This document shows positions 34,949-44,519 of a stretch of 64,000 nucleotides of DNA, one piece after another. The notes under the pieces are model-generated. The model was given only the letters and a program-made list of their open reading frames with translations, ran no database searches and had not been told where the DNA came from. The stretch lies in assembly GCA_016717595.1 (NCBI GenBank), contig JADKFE010000010.1, positions 79,574 through 143,573 on the forward strand, in the 5' to 3' direction. Origin of the DNA: Deltaproteobacteria bacterium. Lineage in GTDB: Bacteria > Myxococcota_A > UBA796 > CAJQPC01. Each line of letters starts with the position of its first letter. The first letter of the stretch is position 1. A program made the translations under genes and the position numbers.

Positions 34949-36196
34949 CTACTCTACCCGCCAGTAACGAACGCGGCCCTGGGCGGACGAGGAGAAGTCG
35001 AAGACGGCGGTGATCGACGCGCTGGTGTCGCCCACCTGCCCCGTAGACTGAACGGTGAACACGCTGCTCTTAAACTTGATCGCGTTCTGGAGCTTCTGCT
35101 CGTCGAGGAGCGTGAGGCTTTGGTTCTTGATCCAGTCGGCGAAGTCTTTGGGTTTGCTCGGGATGAGGATGGAGCTGTCGAGCTCCCACTGCTGGATCAG
35201 GCGCTCCAGCTCAAAGTCCGACGGCGGCGGCGTGACGTGGGTCTTGAGCAAGGCCTCCAACATCTCCGGGCTCGCCGTGAGCAGGTTGATCTTGCCGTCC
35301 CCATAGAGCGTGAGGTTCGCCCCGAAGCGGTCCATCACGTCGTCTTGCCAGCCCTCGACCAGCCGAATCTCCTCCATCGTGTCAAACGGGCCGTTCTTCG
35401 AGAGATACGGCGGCTCAAACCGTTGGTAGAGGCTGTCCTCATAGCCGCCCTGGGCCGTGCAGCGCGTCGTGTCGAGGTCGATCCAGTCCGTGAGGTTCGC
35501 GATGAGCTCCCAGCGGTCGAGGTTCCGCTCGTAGAACCACTGGTCGTTCTCTTGGCCCGACATCAGGCCGAAGAGCGCCTGGGCCATCGGATCTTGCTGG
35601 AGCGTCGCGAAGCTGCACACCCCGCCGTCGCAGGTCTTGCCCAACATCGAGACGTTGATCTTCTGCTCTTCGTCCGTGATCTCGGCGTAGAAGTCGCCCT
35701 CGAAGTCCAAGAAGCCCTTGTCGGCGAAGCGGCTCTCCTCGCGGCTCTCTTCAGCGATCTCATCCGAGACCTGACCGGCCTGGGCCATGGCCTTGACCTC
35801 GTCCTCGTCCACCGAGCCGCCGCCCACCAACAACATACGCATCAGGGGCGTGTTGATCGGCGGGATGAGCTGCCAGAGCGCCCCGAAGGTGGAGGGGATG
35901 CCCTGATCCGCCATCTGGCGGTCGGCGATGAGGATGAGCTGGTACAGGCCCACGCCGCTTCTGGCGAGCCAATACGCCCCGGCCTCGTCTCGACCGTGGG
36001 CGCTCATCACCAGGCGCACCCGGGCGGTGTAGTTGATCTCCGTGACGAGGATCGTCATGAACGCGATGGTCGTGATCGCCATCAAGAGCGCGACGCCCCG
36101 GCGGCTGCCCCGGCGGCGGGCGGCGCCATAAAACGGGTGCCCCGTGAGGCCACGCGGCAGGGTCAGAAACCGCCAGATCGTGCGTAGTGTGGTCAT
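34949..36196 (-). CDS. gspK: Type II secretion minor pseudopilin GspK
   Basis: The 415-aa product starts at the ATG at 36196, overlapping the gspJ stop. Its prepilin-like leader ends in RRG before VALLMAITTIAFMTILV. The large globular domain typical of GspK follows, with NLTDWIDLDTTRC and DGKINLLTASPEMLEALL, the latter a family signature. GspK caps the pseudopilus tip with GspI and GspJ. An in-frame start seven codons upstream is less likely than the coupled ATG. Confidence 0.87.
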   Translation of the reverse strand: MTTLRTIWRFLTLPRGLTGHPFYGAARRRGSRRGVALLMAITTIAFMTILVTEINYTARVRLVMSAHGRDEAGAYWLARSGVGLYQLILIADRQMADQGIPSTFGALWQLIPPINTPLMRMLLVGGGSVDEDEVKAMAQAGQVSDEIAEESREESRFADKGFLDFEGDFYAEITDEEQKINVSMLGKTCDGGVCSFATLQQDPMAQALFGLMSGQENDQWFYERNLDRWELIANLTDWIDLDTTRCTAQGGYEDSLYQRFEPPYLSKNGPFDTMEEIRLVEGWQDDVMDRFGANLTLYGDGKINLLTASPEMLEALLKTHVTPPPSDFELERLIQQWELDSSILIPSKPKDFADWIKNQSLTLLDEQKLQNAIKFKSSVFTVQSTGQVGDTSASITAVFDFSSSAQGRVRYWRVE

Positions 36197-36921
36197 TGGG
36201 CCGTCCCCGGCACACACTCGGCGCGTTTGCCGTACTCCAGGATCACCGTCGTCGCGAAGGCGCGCTCTAGGGTGACGTCCTCCTCGACGGGGTCGTCCAT
36301 GAGCATGATGAGCACGATCTGCACCGCCCGAGGCAAGGCGTTTGTCTGCCCTGACTCAATCGAACGGTCGTCCCAGTCGTCTTGCCACTCGCAGGTCGTG
36401 GAGTTTAACGAGCGCACCTGGAACGACTTCACGCCATACGCCAGGGGCAAGATCGGGCCGTCTTTGTCGGTGAGGTGGTCGATGCGTTGGGCCTCACGCA
36501 TGAGGAGCACCTGGGCGCCGCGCCGGTTGGGATCGGGCTCACCCCAGATCGTGAACTCCGTCTGGTCAGACTCTCGGGTGTTTCGATACAGTCGTTGGTG
36601 GGCGAGGCTGGTGAACCACAAGGTGTCTACGGGGTTGTCGTCCCGGGTGGCGAACCGTGTGACGTAGGTGTTGACCGTCTGCAGGTTGCTCGTGAGGTAG
36701 GCGAGCTGCAGGCTGCGGGTGATGCGCTGCAAGGCCACCCGGGCGGACTGCTGCAGCTCATCTTCAGCGTCGAGGATGTCCCGGGCCTGCACGGTGCTGG
36801 CGATGGACTGCCAGGCCATCACACCCAGCACAGACAGCACAGAGATCGCCACCATGACCTCCACCAAGGTCATGGCGCGGCGCAGGAGCCTCGGCTTACG
36901 AAGGGGGCGTTTGACCATCAT
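36193..36921 (-). CDS. gspJ: Type II secretion minor pseudopilin GspJ
   Basis: The 242-aa product has a basic leader and the prepilin motif RRA-MTLVEVMVAISVLSV. Residue -1 is Ala rather than the usual Gly and +1 is Met rather than Phe, which may slow processing. The body contains VALQRITRSLQLAYL and YGVKSFQVRSLNS, typical of GspJ. It overlaps gspI and gspK by 4 bp each, so all are coupled. It forms the tip complex with GspI and GspK. Confidence 0.86.
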   Translation of the reverse strand: MMVKRPLRKPRLLRRAMTLVEVMVAISVLSVLGVMAWQSIASTVQARDILDAEDELQQSARVALQRITRSLQLAYLTSNLQTVNTYVTRFATRDDNPVDTLWFTSLAHQRLYRNTRESDQTEFTIWGEPDPNRRGAQVLLMREAQRIDHLTDKDGPILPLAYGVKSFQVRSLNSTTCEWQDDWDDRSIESGQTNALPRAVQIVLIMLMDDPVEEDVTLERAFATTVILEYGKRAECVPGTAQ

Positions 36922-37628
36922 CGTAGCCCGTCACAGCCGACGCCTACGGGGCCGTCGGCGCCTTGGTCGCCGGTGACGACGTTGGCCTTGGGGTTGATGA
37001 CGTGGGTGACCAGCTCGACCTGCTGATCTTCGTCTTCGTTCTCGCCCCACCACACGATCACCCGCACCTCCCGCATAAACGGCGAGAGCTTCTCGGTGAG
37101 CATGTCGTTGGAGATGCCGAGATCCTCCAGATCGGGCTGGTTCTGTGTAGGATCAAACCCAGAGGCCGACGAGCCGCTCTGCTGGGCCTCTTGATCGGCG
37201 CCGGGCATGAGCCCCATGCCCTCCAGATCCCCCATCAACGAGCCCACGTCGCCGCTGATCTCTAGCTTGACCTCTCGCACGGTGTAGGCCCAGCGGAAGT
37301 CCTCAAAGGCCTCCTCGTTGAGCTTCTCTAGCTCACCGTCTAGCCCGCCGGCCTCGTAGCCGCCGAAGATGCCTTGGTCGAAGTCCCCTTCAGCCTCGAT
37401 GTCTTGCTCTTGAATGCCCGCGGACTCCATACACAGGAGCGCCTGGTTCATCTTCTCTTGGGCCAGCGCCGTGGCGGTCATGATGCGGTCGGACTGTGTG
37501 GTCATCATCACCGCCGTGGACTGGCTGTCCACGAGCACGACCATCGCCGTGACGAGGATGCCCAAGGCGACCATGACCTCTAAGATCGTGAATCCGCGGC
37601 GCCGCGCTGTATGGATTGGGTGAGTCAT
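36918..37628 (-). CDS. gspI: Type II secretion minor pseudopilin GspI
   Basis: The 236-aa product has leader MTHPIHTARRRG and a canonical start of mature protein, FTILEVMVALGILVTAM. It is about 100 residues longer than typical GspI; the extra residues (about 75-180) are acidic and Gly/Ser-rich (with GDVGSLMGDLEGMGLMPG) and probably disordered. The C-terminus REVRVIVWWGEN is the usual GspI ending before an acidic tail. Overlaps gspH and gspJ by 4 bp. Confidence 0.84.
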   Translation of the reverse strand: MTHPIHTARRRGFTILEVMVALGILVTAMVVLVDSQSTAVMMTTQSDRIMTATALAQEKMNQALLCMESAGIQEQDIEAEGDFDQGIFGGYEAGGLDGELEKLNEEAFEDFRWAYTVREVKLEISGDVGSLMGDLEGMGLMPGADQEAQQSGSSASGFDPTQNQPDLEDLGISNDMLTEKLSPFMREVRVIVWWGENEDEDQQVELVTHVINPKANVVTGDQGADGPVGVGCDGLR

Positions 37629-38557
37629 GGCTGCTCAAGCTCCGGGCCCTCATCAGGCAGCCAGCTCGTCGCGTCTTCAGGGCGACGCTCCTCCTCCATG
37701 ATGTTCACCCGGCCCGAGACGGGCTCCACCTCGATGGTGTAGCCCTCTTCAGGATCATCTTCAGACACGATCCGGATGAGCGTGTACTCCACCGTGCCGT
37801 TGGGGAAGATGTAGGTGTAGGCCATCGTGCCCAGCTCACCCTCCTCCAGAGGGTCCTCTTCAAGATCACGAGAGGGGGCGACGGGCTCGGCGTACTGCGG
37901 CGTCCACACCCAGGCGAAGATGGTGCCTTCAGGCAAGGCCACCGGGCCCAACAGCGCGGGGTCGGCGAGGCCCGCGGCGCGCGCGGCCACGTCGCCGCCG
38001 CTGCCCGACTCAACGGGGCCGTCGTCTGTGGGGGGTGGCGGCGGCGCGGCGGCGTCTTCCCCTTCGGCGTTCTCGGCGTTGTCCCCTCCCCCGCCAGTGA
38101 ACAGCGCGCTGATGCCCTGAAAGCTCAGGAGCCCAGCGTCATCGCCGTCTTCCCCGGCGCCCTCCTCCCGCTCACGCTCCGTCGTCGAGGCGAGCTTGTC
38201 CTCAAGCGCGTCCTCGTAAGCGACACGCTCATCGGGGGTCAGAAAGATGAGCGTGCGGGGGTCGCCGACCTGGACCTCGTAGGTGCGTTTGTCGAGATCA
38301 AACGCCACGCGGAAGGTGACGTTTCGTAGGGCGGCCTCATCCCGAAGGTACTTAAAGGTGATGCCCAGGTTTTTTGCGGCGGCGGACTGCTCCATGAGCA
38401 AGAAGCCGTTGAGCGCGGGCAGGGCCACGGCGCCGATCATCAGGATAATCGCGATGACGACGGCGATCTCGATGAGCGTCATGCCCACCCGCCCACGCCG
38501 AAGCCCGCCGCGTCTGTGCGCGGGGCGGGTCGGCAGCGTGGGCGGGCTGCGGTGCAT
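37625..38557 (-). CDS. gspH: Type II secretion minor pseudopilin GspH
   Basis: The 310-aa product has a prepilin motif RVG-MTLIEIAVVIAIILMI after a 25-residue basic leader. It is nearly twice as long as typical GspH. About 100 central residues are Glu/Gly/Ala/Pro-rich and low in hydrophobics, an insertion between beta strands. YTYIFPNGTVEYTLIRIVSEDD near the C-terminus resembles GspH/FimT strands. It overlaps gspG by one base and gspI by four. Confidence 0.82.
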   Translation of the reverse strand: MHRSPPTLPTRPAHRRGGLRRGRVGMTLIEIAVVIAIILMIGAVALPALNGFLLMEQSAAAKNLGITFKYLRDEAALRNVTFRVAFDLDKRTYEVQVGDPRTLIFLTPDERVAYEDALEDKLASTTEREREEGAGEDGDDAGLLSFQGISALFTGGGGDNAENAEGEDAAAPPPPPTDDGPVESGSGGDVAARAAGLADPALLGPVALPEGTIFAWVWTPQYAEPVAPSRDLEEDPLEEGELGTMAYTYIFPNGTVEYTLIRIVSEDDPEEGYTIEVEPVSGRVNIMEEERRPEDATSWLPDEGPELEQP

Positions 38558-38970
38558 CAGTTCTTGAGCTCGGCGGAGTTGATGTCGGCGTCGTAGTCCT
38601 CGCCGCCCTCGACGCCATCGGCGCCCAAGGAGACGATCTCGTAGCCACGGCCGCTGGCGGTGTAGATGAACTCGTTGCCCCAGGAGTCTTTGGGCACCGC
38701 GCCGTCGGGGAAATACTTCGCCGCGGCGGCGAGGCCTTCAGAGGTGGTGGGGAACTTGCCCTTCTTCGCCGCGGCGTACATGCCGAGGTTCTTGTCGATC
38801 TGCTGCATCGTGAGCTTGGTCGTCTCGACGTTCGCCTTGGCGAAGTTGTCGGCGACGGCGAAGCCGACGATGCTCATCATCGTGCCGATGATGGCGATGA
38901 CGACCATGATCTCCACCAGGGTCATGCCCCGGCGACGGCGCCCTAGCGCGCTGGCGAGGTTCTTCCGCAT
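38557..38970 (-). CDS. gspG: Type II secretion major pseudopilin GspG
   Basis: The 137-aa protein is the main pseudopilus subunit. The prepilin motif is RRRRG-MTLVEIMVVIAIIG. SEGLAAAAKYFPDGAVPKDSW, GNEFIY and GYEIVSLGADGVEGG include the conserved C-terminal calcium-site region (DGVEGG). The start is preceded by AAGGAGCACCCTC, a good Shine-Dalgarno, fitting high expression. The 54 bp before it is the largest gap in the operon. Confidence 0.94.
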   Translation of the reverse strand: MRKNLASALGRRRRGMTLVEIMVVIAIIGTMMSIVGFAVADNFAKANVETTKLTMQQIDKNLGMYAAAKKGKFPTTSEGLAAAAKYFPDGAVPKDSWGNEFIYTASGRGYEIVSLGADGVEGGEDYDADINSAELKN

Positions 38971-39024
38971 GAGGGTGCTCCTTTGTGTTGAGTGATTGGT
39001 TGAGACGGTTGAGGGGGAGTCCGC

Positions 39025-40263
39025 TCACCGGGCGATGGCGGACATGTTCATCATCGGGAGCATGATGGCGATGGCCACGAAGGCGACGATGCCGCCCATG
39101 GCCAAGATGAGCACCGGCTCCAGGAGGCTCGTGAGCGCGCCGACCATGTTGTCGACCTCCGAGTCATAGGCGTCAGCCACTTTACCCAGCATAGACTCTA
39201 GCTCACCCGTCCGCTCGCCGATGGCGATCATGTGGGTCACGATGGGCGGGAACTGGCCGCTGGCCTTGAGCGGACCCGCCAAAGACTCACCTTCAGTGAC
39301 GTTTTTGCTGGCCTCCACCACGGCCTTCTCGATGACCTTGTTGTTGACGACCGTGGCGACGATGCCCATGGCGCTCAAGATCGGCACGCCGGAGTTCAAC
39401 AGCGTAGACATCGTGCGGCAGCAGCGTGAGACGGCGACGAGGCGGTTGAGCCGCCCGAAGATCGGCACCTGGAGCAGATACCCGTCAAACTTGAACCGCC
39501 CTTCTGGGGTGGTGACCCACCGACGGAAGAAGAAGGCCGCCGCCCCCGCGAGCAGAAAGAACGCCCACCAGTAGCCGACGACCACGTCGGACACCCCCAA
39601 GAGCGCCCGGGTGATGAACGGCAGGCTCTCGCCGAAGGTGTCGAACACCCGGCGGATCTTGGGGATGACAAACACGAACAGGCCGAGCACGATGCCCAGG
39701 CCCACAAGCGTCATCAGCACCGGGTAGATCATCGCCGAGATGAGCTTGCCCTGGAGCTTCACCTGGCTCTCGGTGTACTCCGCGAGGCGCAGCAGCACCA
39801 CGTCCAAGGCCCCAGACGTCTCTCCGGCGCGCACCATGTTGACGTACAGATCGGAGAAGATGTTCTTGTGGTCCCGCATGGCCTGGGCCAAGGTGCTGCC
39901 CTCGTTCACCTTGTCGCGCACCTCGGCCAGGACCACCCGCAGCTTGGGGTTCTCGACCTGGTCAATCATGGCGCTGAGCGCCTCGACCATGGGGATGCCC
40001 GCGCCCACCAAGGTGGAGAGCTGGGAGGTCAACGACGAGAGATCCTGCGCGCTCACCCGCTGGAAATACTTCGAGAAGTCGATCTGGATGTTGATGCCTT
40101 TGCCGCGCACACCGCCCGCTTTGGCGTTCTGCTCGACGACATCGGTGGGGAAGACGCCCTGCTTGCGCAGCTTGGCCCGGGCGTTCTTGGCGCCGTCCGA
40201 GTCCACGCTGCCCGAGACGGCCTTGCCCGCGGCGTCAAATCCTTTGTATTCGAAGACGGCCAC
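39025..40263 (-). CDS. gspF: Type II secretion platform protein GspF
   Basis: The 412-aa inner-membrane protein starts with GTG and has two GspF domains. LTSQLSTLVGAGIPMVEAL and VSRCCRTMSTLLNSGVPIL are the repeated cores. Three transmembrane segments are predicted. MAVFEYKGFDAAGK is a typical N-terminus. It probably recruits GspE and helps build the pseudopilus. Three bases separate it from gspE. Confidence 0.92.
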   Translation of the reverse strand: MAVFEYKGFDAAGKAVSGSVDSDGAKNARAKLRKQGVFPTDVVEQNAKAGGVRGKGINIQIDFSKYFQRVSAQDLSSLTSQLSTLVGAGIPMVEALSAMIDQVENPKLRVVLAEVRDKVNEGSTLAQAMRDHKNIFSDLYVNMVRAGETSGALDVVLLRLAEYTESQVKLQGKLISAMIYPVLMTLVGLGIVLGLFVFVIPKIRRVFDTFGESLPFITRALLGVSDVVVGYWWAFFLLAGAAAFFFRRWVTTPEGRFKFDGYLLQVPIFGRLNRLVAVSRCCRTMSTLLNSGVPILSAMGIVATVVNNKVIEKAVVEASKNVTEGESLAGPLKASGQFPPIVTHMIAIGERTGELESMLGKVADAYDSEVDNMVGALTSLLEPVLILAMGGIVAFVAIAIMLPMMNMSAIAR

Positions 40264-40266
40264 AGC

Positions 40267-41973
40267 TTACTCCAGCGCGTCTTCCTGGGTGATTCGCATG
40301 ATCTCCTCAAACGAGGAGGCCCCTTCAAACACCTTGCGGACGCCGTCATCACGCAGGGTCTTCATGCCGTCGGCCAAGGCGGCCTTGCGGATGGTGCCCG
40401 CGTCTTTGCCCTGCATCACCAAGGCGCGCACGGAGTCCGTCACCACGAGGATCTCGTAGATGCCGGTTCGGCCCTTGTAGCCGGTGCTCAGGCAGGCCGC
40501 GCAGCCCTTGGCCCGGTACACCGTCTGACCGACCAGAGAGGCCCGGGTGAGGCCAAGCTCACGCAGCTCCAAGTCGCTCGGGTCGTAGACCTCCTTGCAG
40601 CTTGGGCAGAGCCGCCGCACGAGGCGCTGGGCGAGCACCATCAACAGCGAAGACGACACCAAGAAGGGCTCGACGCCCATGTCGGTGAGCCGGGGGAACG
40701 CGCCAGCGGCGTCGTTCGTGTGCAGTGTGCTGAACACGAGGTGGCCGGTGAGCGAGGCTTGCACGGCGTTGTCGGCCGTCTCCTTGTCGCGGATCTCACC
40801 GACGAGGATGACGTCGGGATCCTGGCGGAGGTGGGCGCGCAGGGCGCTGGCGAAGGTGAGGTCGATCTTGGGGTTGACCTGGGTTTGGCCAACGCCACGA
40901 AGCTCGTACTCAATGGGGTCCTCGATGGTGAGGATGTTGAGATCCGGCGCGTTGATCTCGGCGAGGGCCGAATACAGCGTCGTCGTCTTGCCCGAGCCCG
41001 TGGGGCCGGTGACCAAGATGATGCCGTGGGGCCGCTGGATGTAGCTGCGGAAGGTCTCCAGGTTGGCCTTGGCCATGCCCACGGCGTCCAGAGAGAACAC
41101 CGAGCCCTTCTCCAAGATACGCATGACCACCCGCTCGCCGTGGCGCACGGGCAAGGTGGACACACGAAGGTCTACCTCGCGGCCCGCCATACGAATCCGG
41201 ATGCGGCCGTCCTGGGGGATACGTTTCTCGGCGATGTTCAGACCGGCCATGATCTTGATACGCGACACGATCGAGGCCTGCAGCCGGGGCGGCGGCTTCA
41301 CGATCTCATACAGAACGCCGTCGATGCGGAAGCGGACGTTCAGCTCTTTCTCAAACGGCTCGATGTGAATGTCAGACGCGCGGTCTTTGATGGCCTGGGT
41401 GAGCAGGGTGTTCACGAAGCGGATGATCGGCGCCTGGTTGGGATCATCGAGGATGTCGTCTTGGAGGTTGAGATCGCCCTCTAAGTCGCCCTCTTTCTCC
41501 TCACGCACCTCCTCCAGCACCGCTGATGCGCTGCGGGAGGCCTTGTCAAACGCCTTGTTGATCGCGTTGCGCAGCTCATCGGCGGGCACGAGCACGGCCT
41601 GAATCGGCTTACGCAGCATCACCCGCAGATCGTCCGCCGAGGGCAGCGTCGCCGGGGAGGCGATGGCCACGAGCACCCGGCCGTTCTCCTCCCAAAGCGG
41701 CAAAAAGCCCTTCTCGCGGGCGAGGCCGAGGGGCAGCGCGCGCACGACGTCGAGATCGAGGCGATCGAGGTTGATCGTCTCCATCACCGGCAGGCCGCTG
41801 ATGACGCTCAGGCTGTGCGCCAAGGCCGACTTGGAGAGGCCGTCCGCGCGCTGAAACGCCTCCAGAAGCGGCATCTCGTTCTTGGTCGCGACGCCTTCAG
41901 CCTCCTTGACGCGCTGGGCGGTGACCCCAGCCTCGACCAACAGCTCGGAGAGCTCCCGGCGGCGAATGCTCAC
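40267..41973 (-). CDS. gspE: Type II secretion ATPase GspE
   Basis: The 568-aa cytoplasmic ATPase starts with GTG overlapping the gspD stop. Walker A GPTGSGKTTTL, the Asp box LTIEDPIE, Walker B VGEIRDKETAD and the His box HTNDAAGAFPRLTDMG are all present. The CPSCK and GCAACLSTG pairs make the C-terminal tetracysteine zinc site. An N1E-type helical region (about residues 1-140) would bind GspL. It drives pseudopilus growth. Confidence 0.95.
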   Translation of the reverse strand: MSIRRRELSELLVEAGVTAQRVKEAEGVATKNEMPLLEAFQRADGLSKSALAHSLSVISGLPVMETINLDRLDLDVVRALPLGLAREKGFLPLWEENGRVLVAIASPATLPSADDLRVMLRKPIQAVLVPADELRNAINKAFDKASRSASAVLEEVREEKEGDLEGDLNLQDDILDDPNQAPIIRFVNTLLTQAIKDRASDIHIEPFEKELNVRFRIDGVLYEIVKPPPRLQASIVSRIKIMAGLNIAEKRIPQDGRIRIRMAGREVDLRVSTLPVRHGERVVMRILEKGSVFSLDAVGMAKANLETFRSYIQRPHGIILVTGPTGSGKTTTLYSALAEINAPDLNILTIEDPIEYELRGVGQTQVNPKIDLTFASALRAHLRQDPDVILVGEIRDKETADNAVQASLTGHLVFSTLHTNDAAGAFPRLTDMGVEPFLVSSSLLMVLAQRLVRRLCPSCKEVYDPSDLELRELGLTRASLVGQTVYRAKGCAACLSTGYKGRTGIYEILVVTDSVRALVMQGKDAGTIRKAALADGMKTLRDDGVRKVFEGASSFEEIMRITQEDALE

Positions 41974-44519
41974 GGCGCCTCCTCGGGGTTCGTGGGATCC
42001 GCGTCGGGATCCCCCTCGTCGCCCTCCACGGGATCCGCGCCCACGCCGCCCGCGCTGGGCGGGGCCTCGGGGGCGGCCTCCAAGGGCGTGTAGCTCACGT
42101 CGTCGATGTTGCTGCGGTACAGAGAGGGCTCGTCGATGATGTTCATCGAGTGACCCAGCAGCGTGTTCAGCGCCTCGACCTGCTCCAGCTCCGACTTGCC
42201 GTAGAAGCGGCGCAAGAACTCCTCACGCTGGGCCACCTTGATGCGGTACACCTCCTCCAGATCCGCCGGCTCGTCGATGACGTGGGGCGTGAGGAAGATG
42301 AGCAGGTTGGTCTTGCGGGTGGACTCGCGGCGGCCACGGAAGAGCGCGCCGACGAGGGGAAGATCACCCAGAAGGGGGATCTTCGTCTCCACCTGGGTGG
42401 ACGTCTGGCCCATGAGGCCGCCGATCACGACGGTCTGGTTGTCACGAACCAACACAGTCGTCTCGGCGCTGCGTTTGGAGGTGATGAAGCCCGCCGTGGA
42501 GACGTCGAGGCCTTGGGCGTCCTCTTCGATCTCCGAGACCTCTTGGAAGACCTCCAGCGTCACATAGTCCGACTCGTTGATCTGCGGCGTCACCTTCAAG
42601 GTGATGGCGACGTCCTCACGCTGATACGTCACGAGCGGGTTGTTGTTGGAGTCACGACCCGAGGCCACGGGGAACGGGATGTTACGACCGACGACGATCT
42701 TCGCCTCCTCGTTGTCCATGGTGAGGATGTTCGGCGTCGAGAGGATGTTCACCTGAGAGTTCGACTGTAGCGCGTTGAGCACGATGCCGAAGGCGGGGAT
42801 GGTGAGCGCCGTGCCGCCGGAGAGGGGGTCACTGTTCACGGTGATGCTCTCACCGAACACGCCCATCGCCAAGCCCGAGAGCAGGTCCGAGGAGAGGCCT
42901 AAGGACGAGGCGCCGAGCTGGGCTGAGCCCAACACGATGCCGCCCGCGTCGCCGGGCTTGCCGACGTGAACACCGGCGCCGACGCTGATCTCGTCCTCGC
43001 TCGCGAGCTCCATGATCACGACCTCTACAAACACCTGCTTGCGGCGGATGTCGAGCTGGTCGATGACGTGGCGGAGCGTGTCGTAGGCCTCAGGCGAGGC
43101 GATGATCACCAGCGAGTTTGTGTTCTCATCGGAGGTGACGCGGATGCTGTCGTCGAGGAGCGAGGCCGCGCCGCCTTCGCCCGCCGCTGGGCCCGCGTCC
43201 GCCGGAGCGCCGCCCGCGGGCTGGTTACGCCGCTGGGCCGCCGTCTGTGTGGTGCTGCGCTGCTGGGCGGCGCCGCCCGTGCGGTTCGCTTGGCTCAGGT
43301 TGGAGAGCACCTGGGCGACGTCTTCAGCCTTGGCGTGCTCCAGATACACCACATGAATCTGGGAGCGTGAGGCGGGATCGACGTCGCGGTCAAGCTCGGC
43401 GATGAGCGCGAGCACCTTGGCCATCGCCTCTTCGTTCGCGAGCAAGATCAGGGAGTTGGTGCGCTCATCCGCCACCATCTTCTGGATGTAGCTGCCTTCA
43501 CTGCCGACGTTTGAGGCGGTGGACGCGGCGGCGGGCGCGGCCTCTGTGGTGGCCCGGCGGCGGCGGTTGCCCGCGGCCTGGGGCGCCTGGGCGCTGGAGG
43601 CAGACGAGGTCGTCTCGGCGGAGCCGTAGATCTGCTCGATGAGGGTCTTGACCTCGGTGGCCGTGGCGTATTGCAGCGTCACGATCTTGAGCTCAGCCCG
43701 AGGCGCGGCCACATCAAGCTGGCTGATCACCTTCCACATGCGGCGAATGTTCACCGCGGCGTCGGTCACGATGAGCGTGTTGGTGGGCGCGTACGCCACG
43801 ATCTTCGCCTTGGGACCGGCGAGGCCTTGGGCGACGGAGGAGATGTCGGAGACGCTGATGTTGTCGAGCTGGAAGATCTGCGTGATGTACGCATTGGACG
43901 ACGAGACGGTGGAGCCCTCGTACACCCGCACCGGGGACTGCGCGGCCTCGCCGTTGGGGATGACCTTGGTGCTGGTGCCCACCTCAACCGTCGTGTAGCC
44001 CGCCACCTCCAGGGCCGCGAGGAAGGCCTCATAGGCGCTGGCGATGGTGACGTCGGTGTGGGAGATGATCGTGATCTTGCCCTTCAGATCGTCCTGCAGG
44101 ATGTAGTTCCGGCAGGTGATGCGGGCCATGTACTCGACCAGATCGCGGATCTCGACGTCGACAAAGTCCATGCGCACCTTGACCGTCGGGTCGATGCACG
44201 GGGGCTTGTTGACCACAGCGGTCTTGGGGGTGCCGGTGGCGTCGGTGGCGCCGGGCTCACCGGGGTTGCCGCCCAGCTCAGGCTGCGGGTCCTCGGGCGT
44301 GGCGGGGGCCGGCACGGGCAGCGGCGCTGGGCCACCCGGACGAGGCGCGCCGATCACGGGGGCGGAGGGCCCGTCGATGCGCGGCGGGATTTGAGGGTCT
44401 TCGCCGTCCTGGGCATAGGACGGACGGCCCGCGAGAAGGCCAGCGCACAACAGCACGCAGCTCGGGATCAGCGCTCGCAACAGGTTCCGGCTCGCCACAT
44501 CGGCTCCGCGTCCGCTCAA
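41970..44519 (-). CDS. gspD: Type II secretion outer-membrane secretin GspD
   Basis: The 849-aa protein has a signal peptide (LIPSCVLLCAGLLAGRPSYA). N0 and three N domains (about residues 110-490) follow, with the third interrupted by Gln/Ala/Gly-rich linkers. The secretin barrel (about 500-760) carries ILSTPNILTMDNEEAKIVVG and ends in LGDLPLVGALFRGR and LLIFLTPHVI. An 80-residue S-domain-like tail is Asp/Glu/Pro-rich at its end. The start is a TTG overlapping gspC (44519); GTG at 44498 gives a tighter signal peptide. Confidence 0.94.
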   Translation of the reverse strand: MSGRGADVASRNLLRALIPSCVLLCAGLLAGRPSYAQDGEDPQIPPRIDGPSAPVIGAPRPGGPAPLPVPAPATPEDPQPELGGNPGEPGATDATGTPKTAVVNKPPCIDPTVKVRMDFVDVEIRDLVEYMARITCRNYILQDDLKGKITIISHTDVTIASAYEAFLAALEVAGYTTVEVGTSTKVIPNGEAAQSPVRVYEGSTVSSSNAYITQIFQLDNISVSDISSVAQGLAGPKAKIVAYAPTNTLIVTDAAVNIRRMWKVISQLDVAAPRAELKIVTLQYATATEVKTLIEQIYGSAETTSSASSAQAPQAAGNRRRRATTEAAPAAASTASNVGSEGSYIQKMVADERTNSLILLANEEAMAKVLALIAELDRDVDPASRSQIHVVYLEHAKAEDVAQVLSNLSQANRTGGAAQQRSTTQTAAQRRNQPAGGAPADAGPAAGEGGAASLLDDSIRVTSDENTNSLVIIASPEAYDTLRHVIDQLDIRRKQVFVEVVIMELASEDEISVGAGVHVGKPGDAGGIVLGSAQLGASSLGLSSDLLSGLAMGVFGESITVNSDPLSGGTALTIPAFGIVLNALQSNSQVNILSTPNILTMDNEEAKIVVGRNIPFPVASGRDSNNNPLVTYQREDVAITLKVTPQINESDYVTLEVFQEVSEIEEDAQGLDVSTAGFITSKRSAETTVLVRDNQTVVIGGLMGQTSTQVETKIPLLGDLPLVGALFRGRRESTRKTNLLIFLTPHVIDEPADLEEVYRIKVAQREEFLRRFYGKSELEQVEALNTLLGHSMNIIDEPSLYRSNIDDVSYTPLEAAPEAPPSAGGVGADPVEGDEGDPDADPTNPEEAP

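Noticed and set aside
39868..41484. Long open frame (538 codons) opposite gspE/gspF
   Set aside because: His/Gly/Leu-biased antisense frame fully covered by well supported genes.
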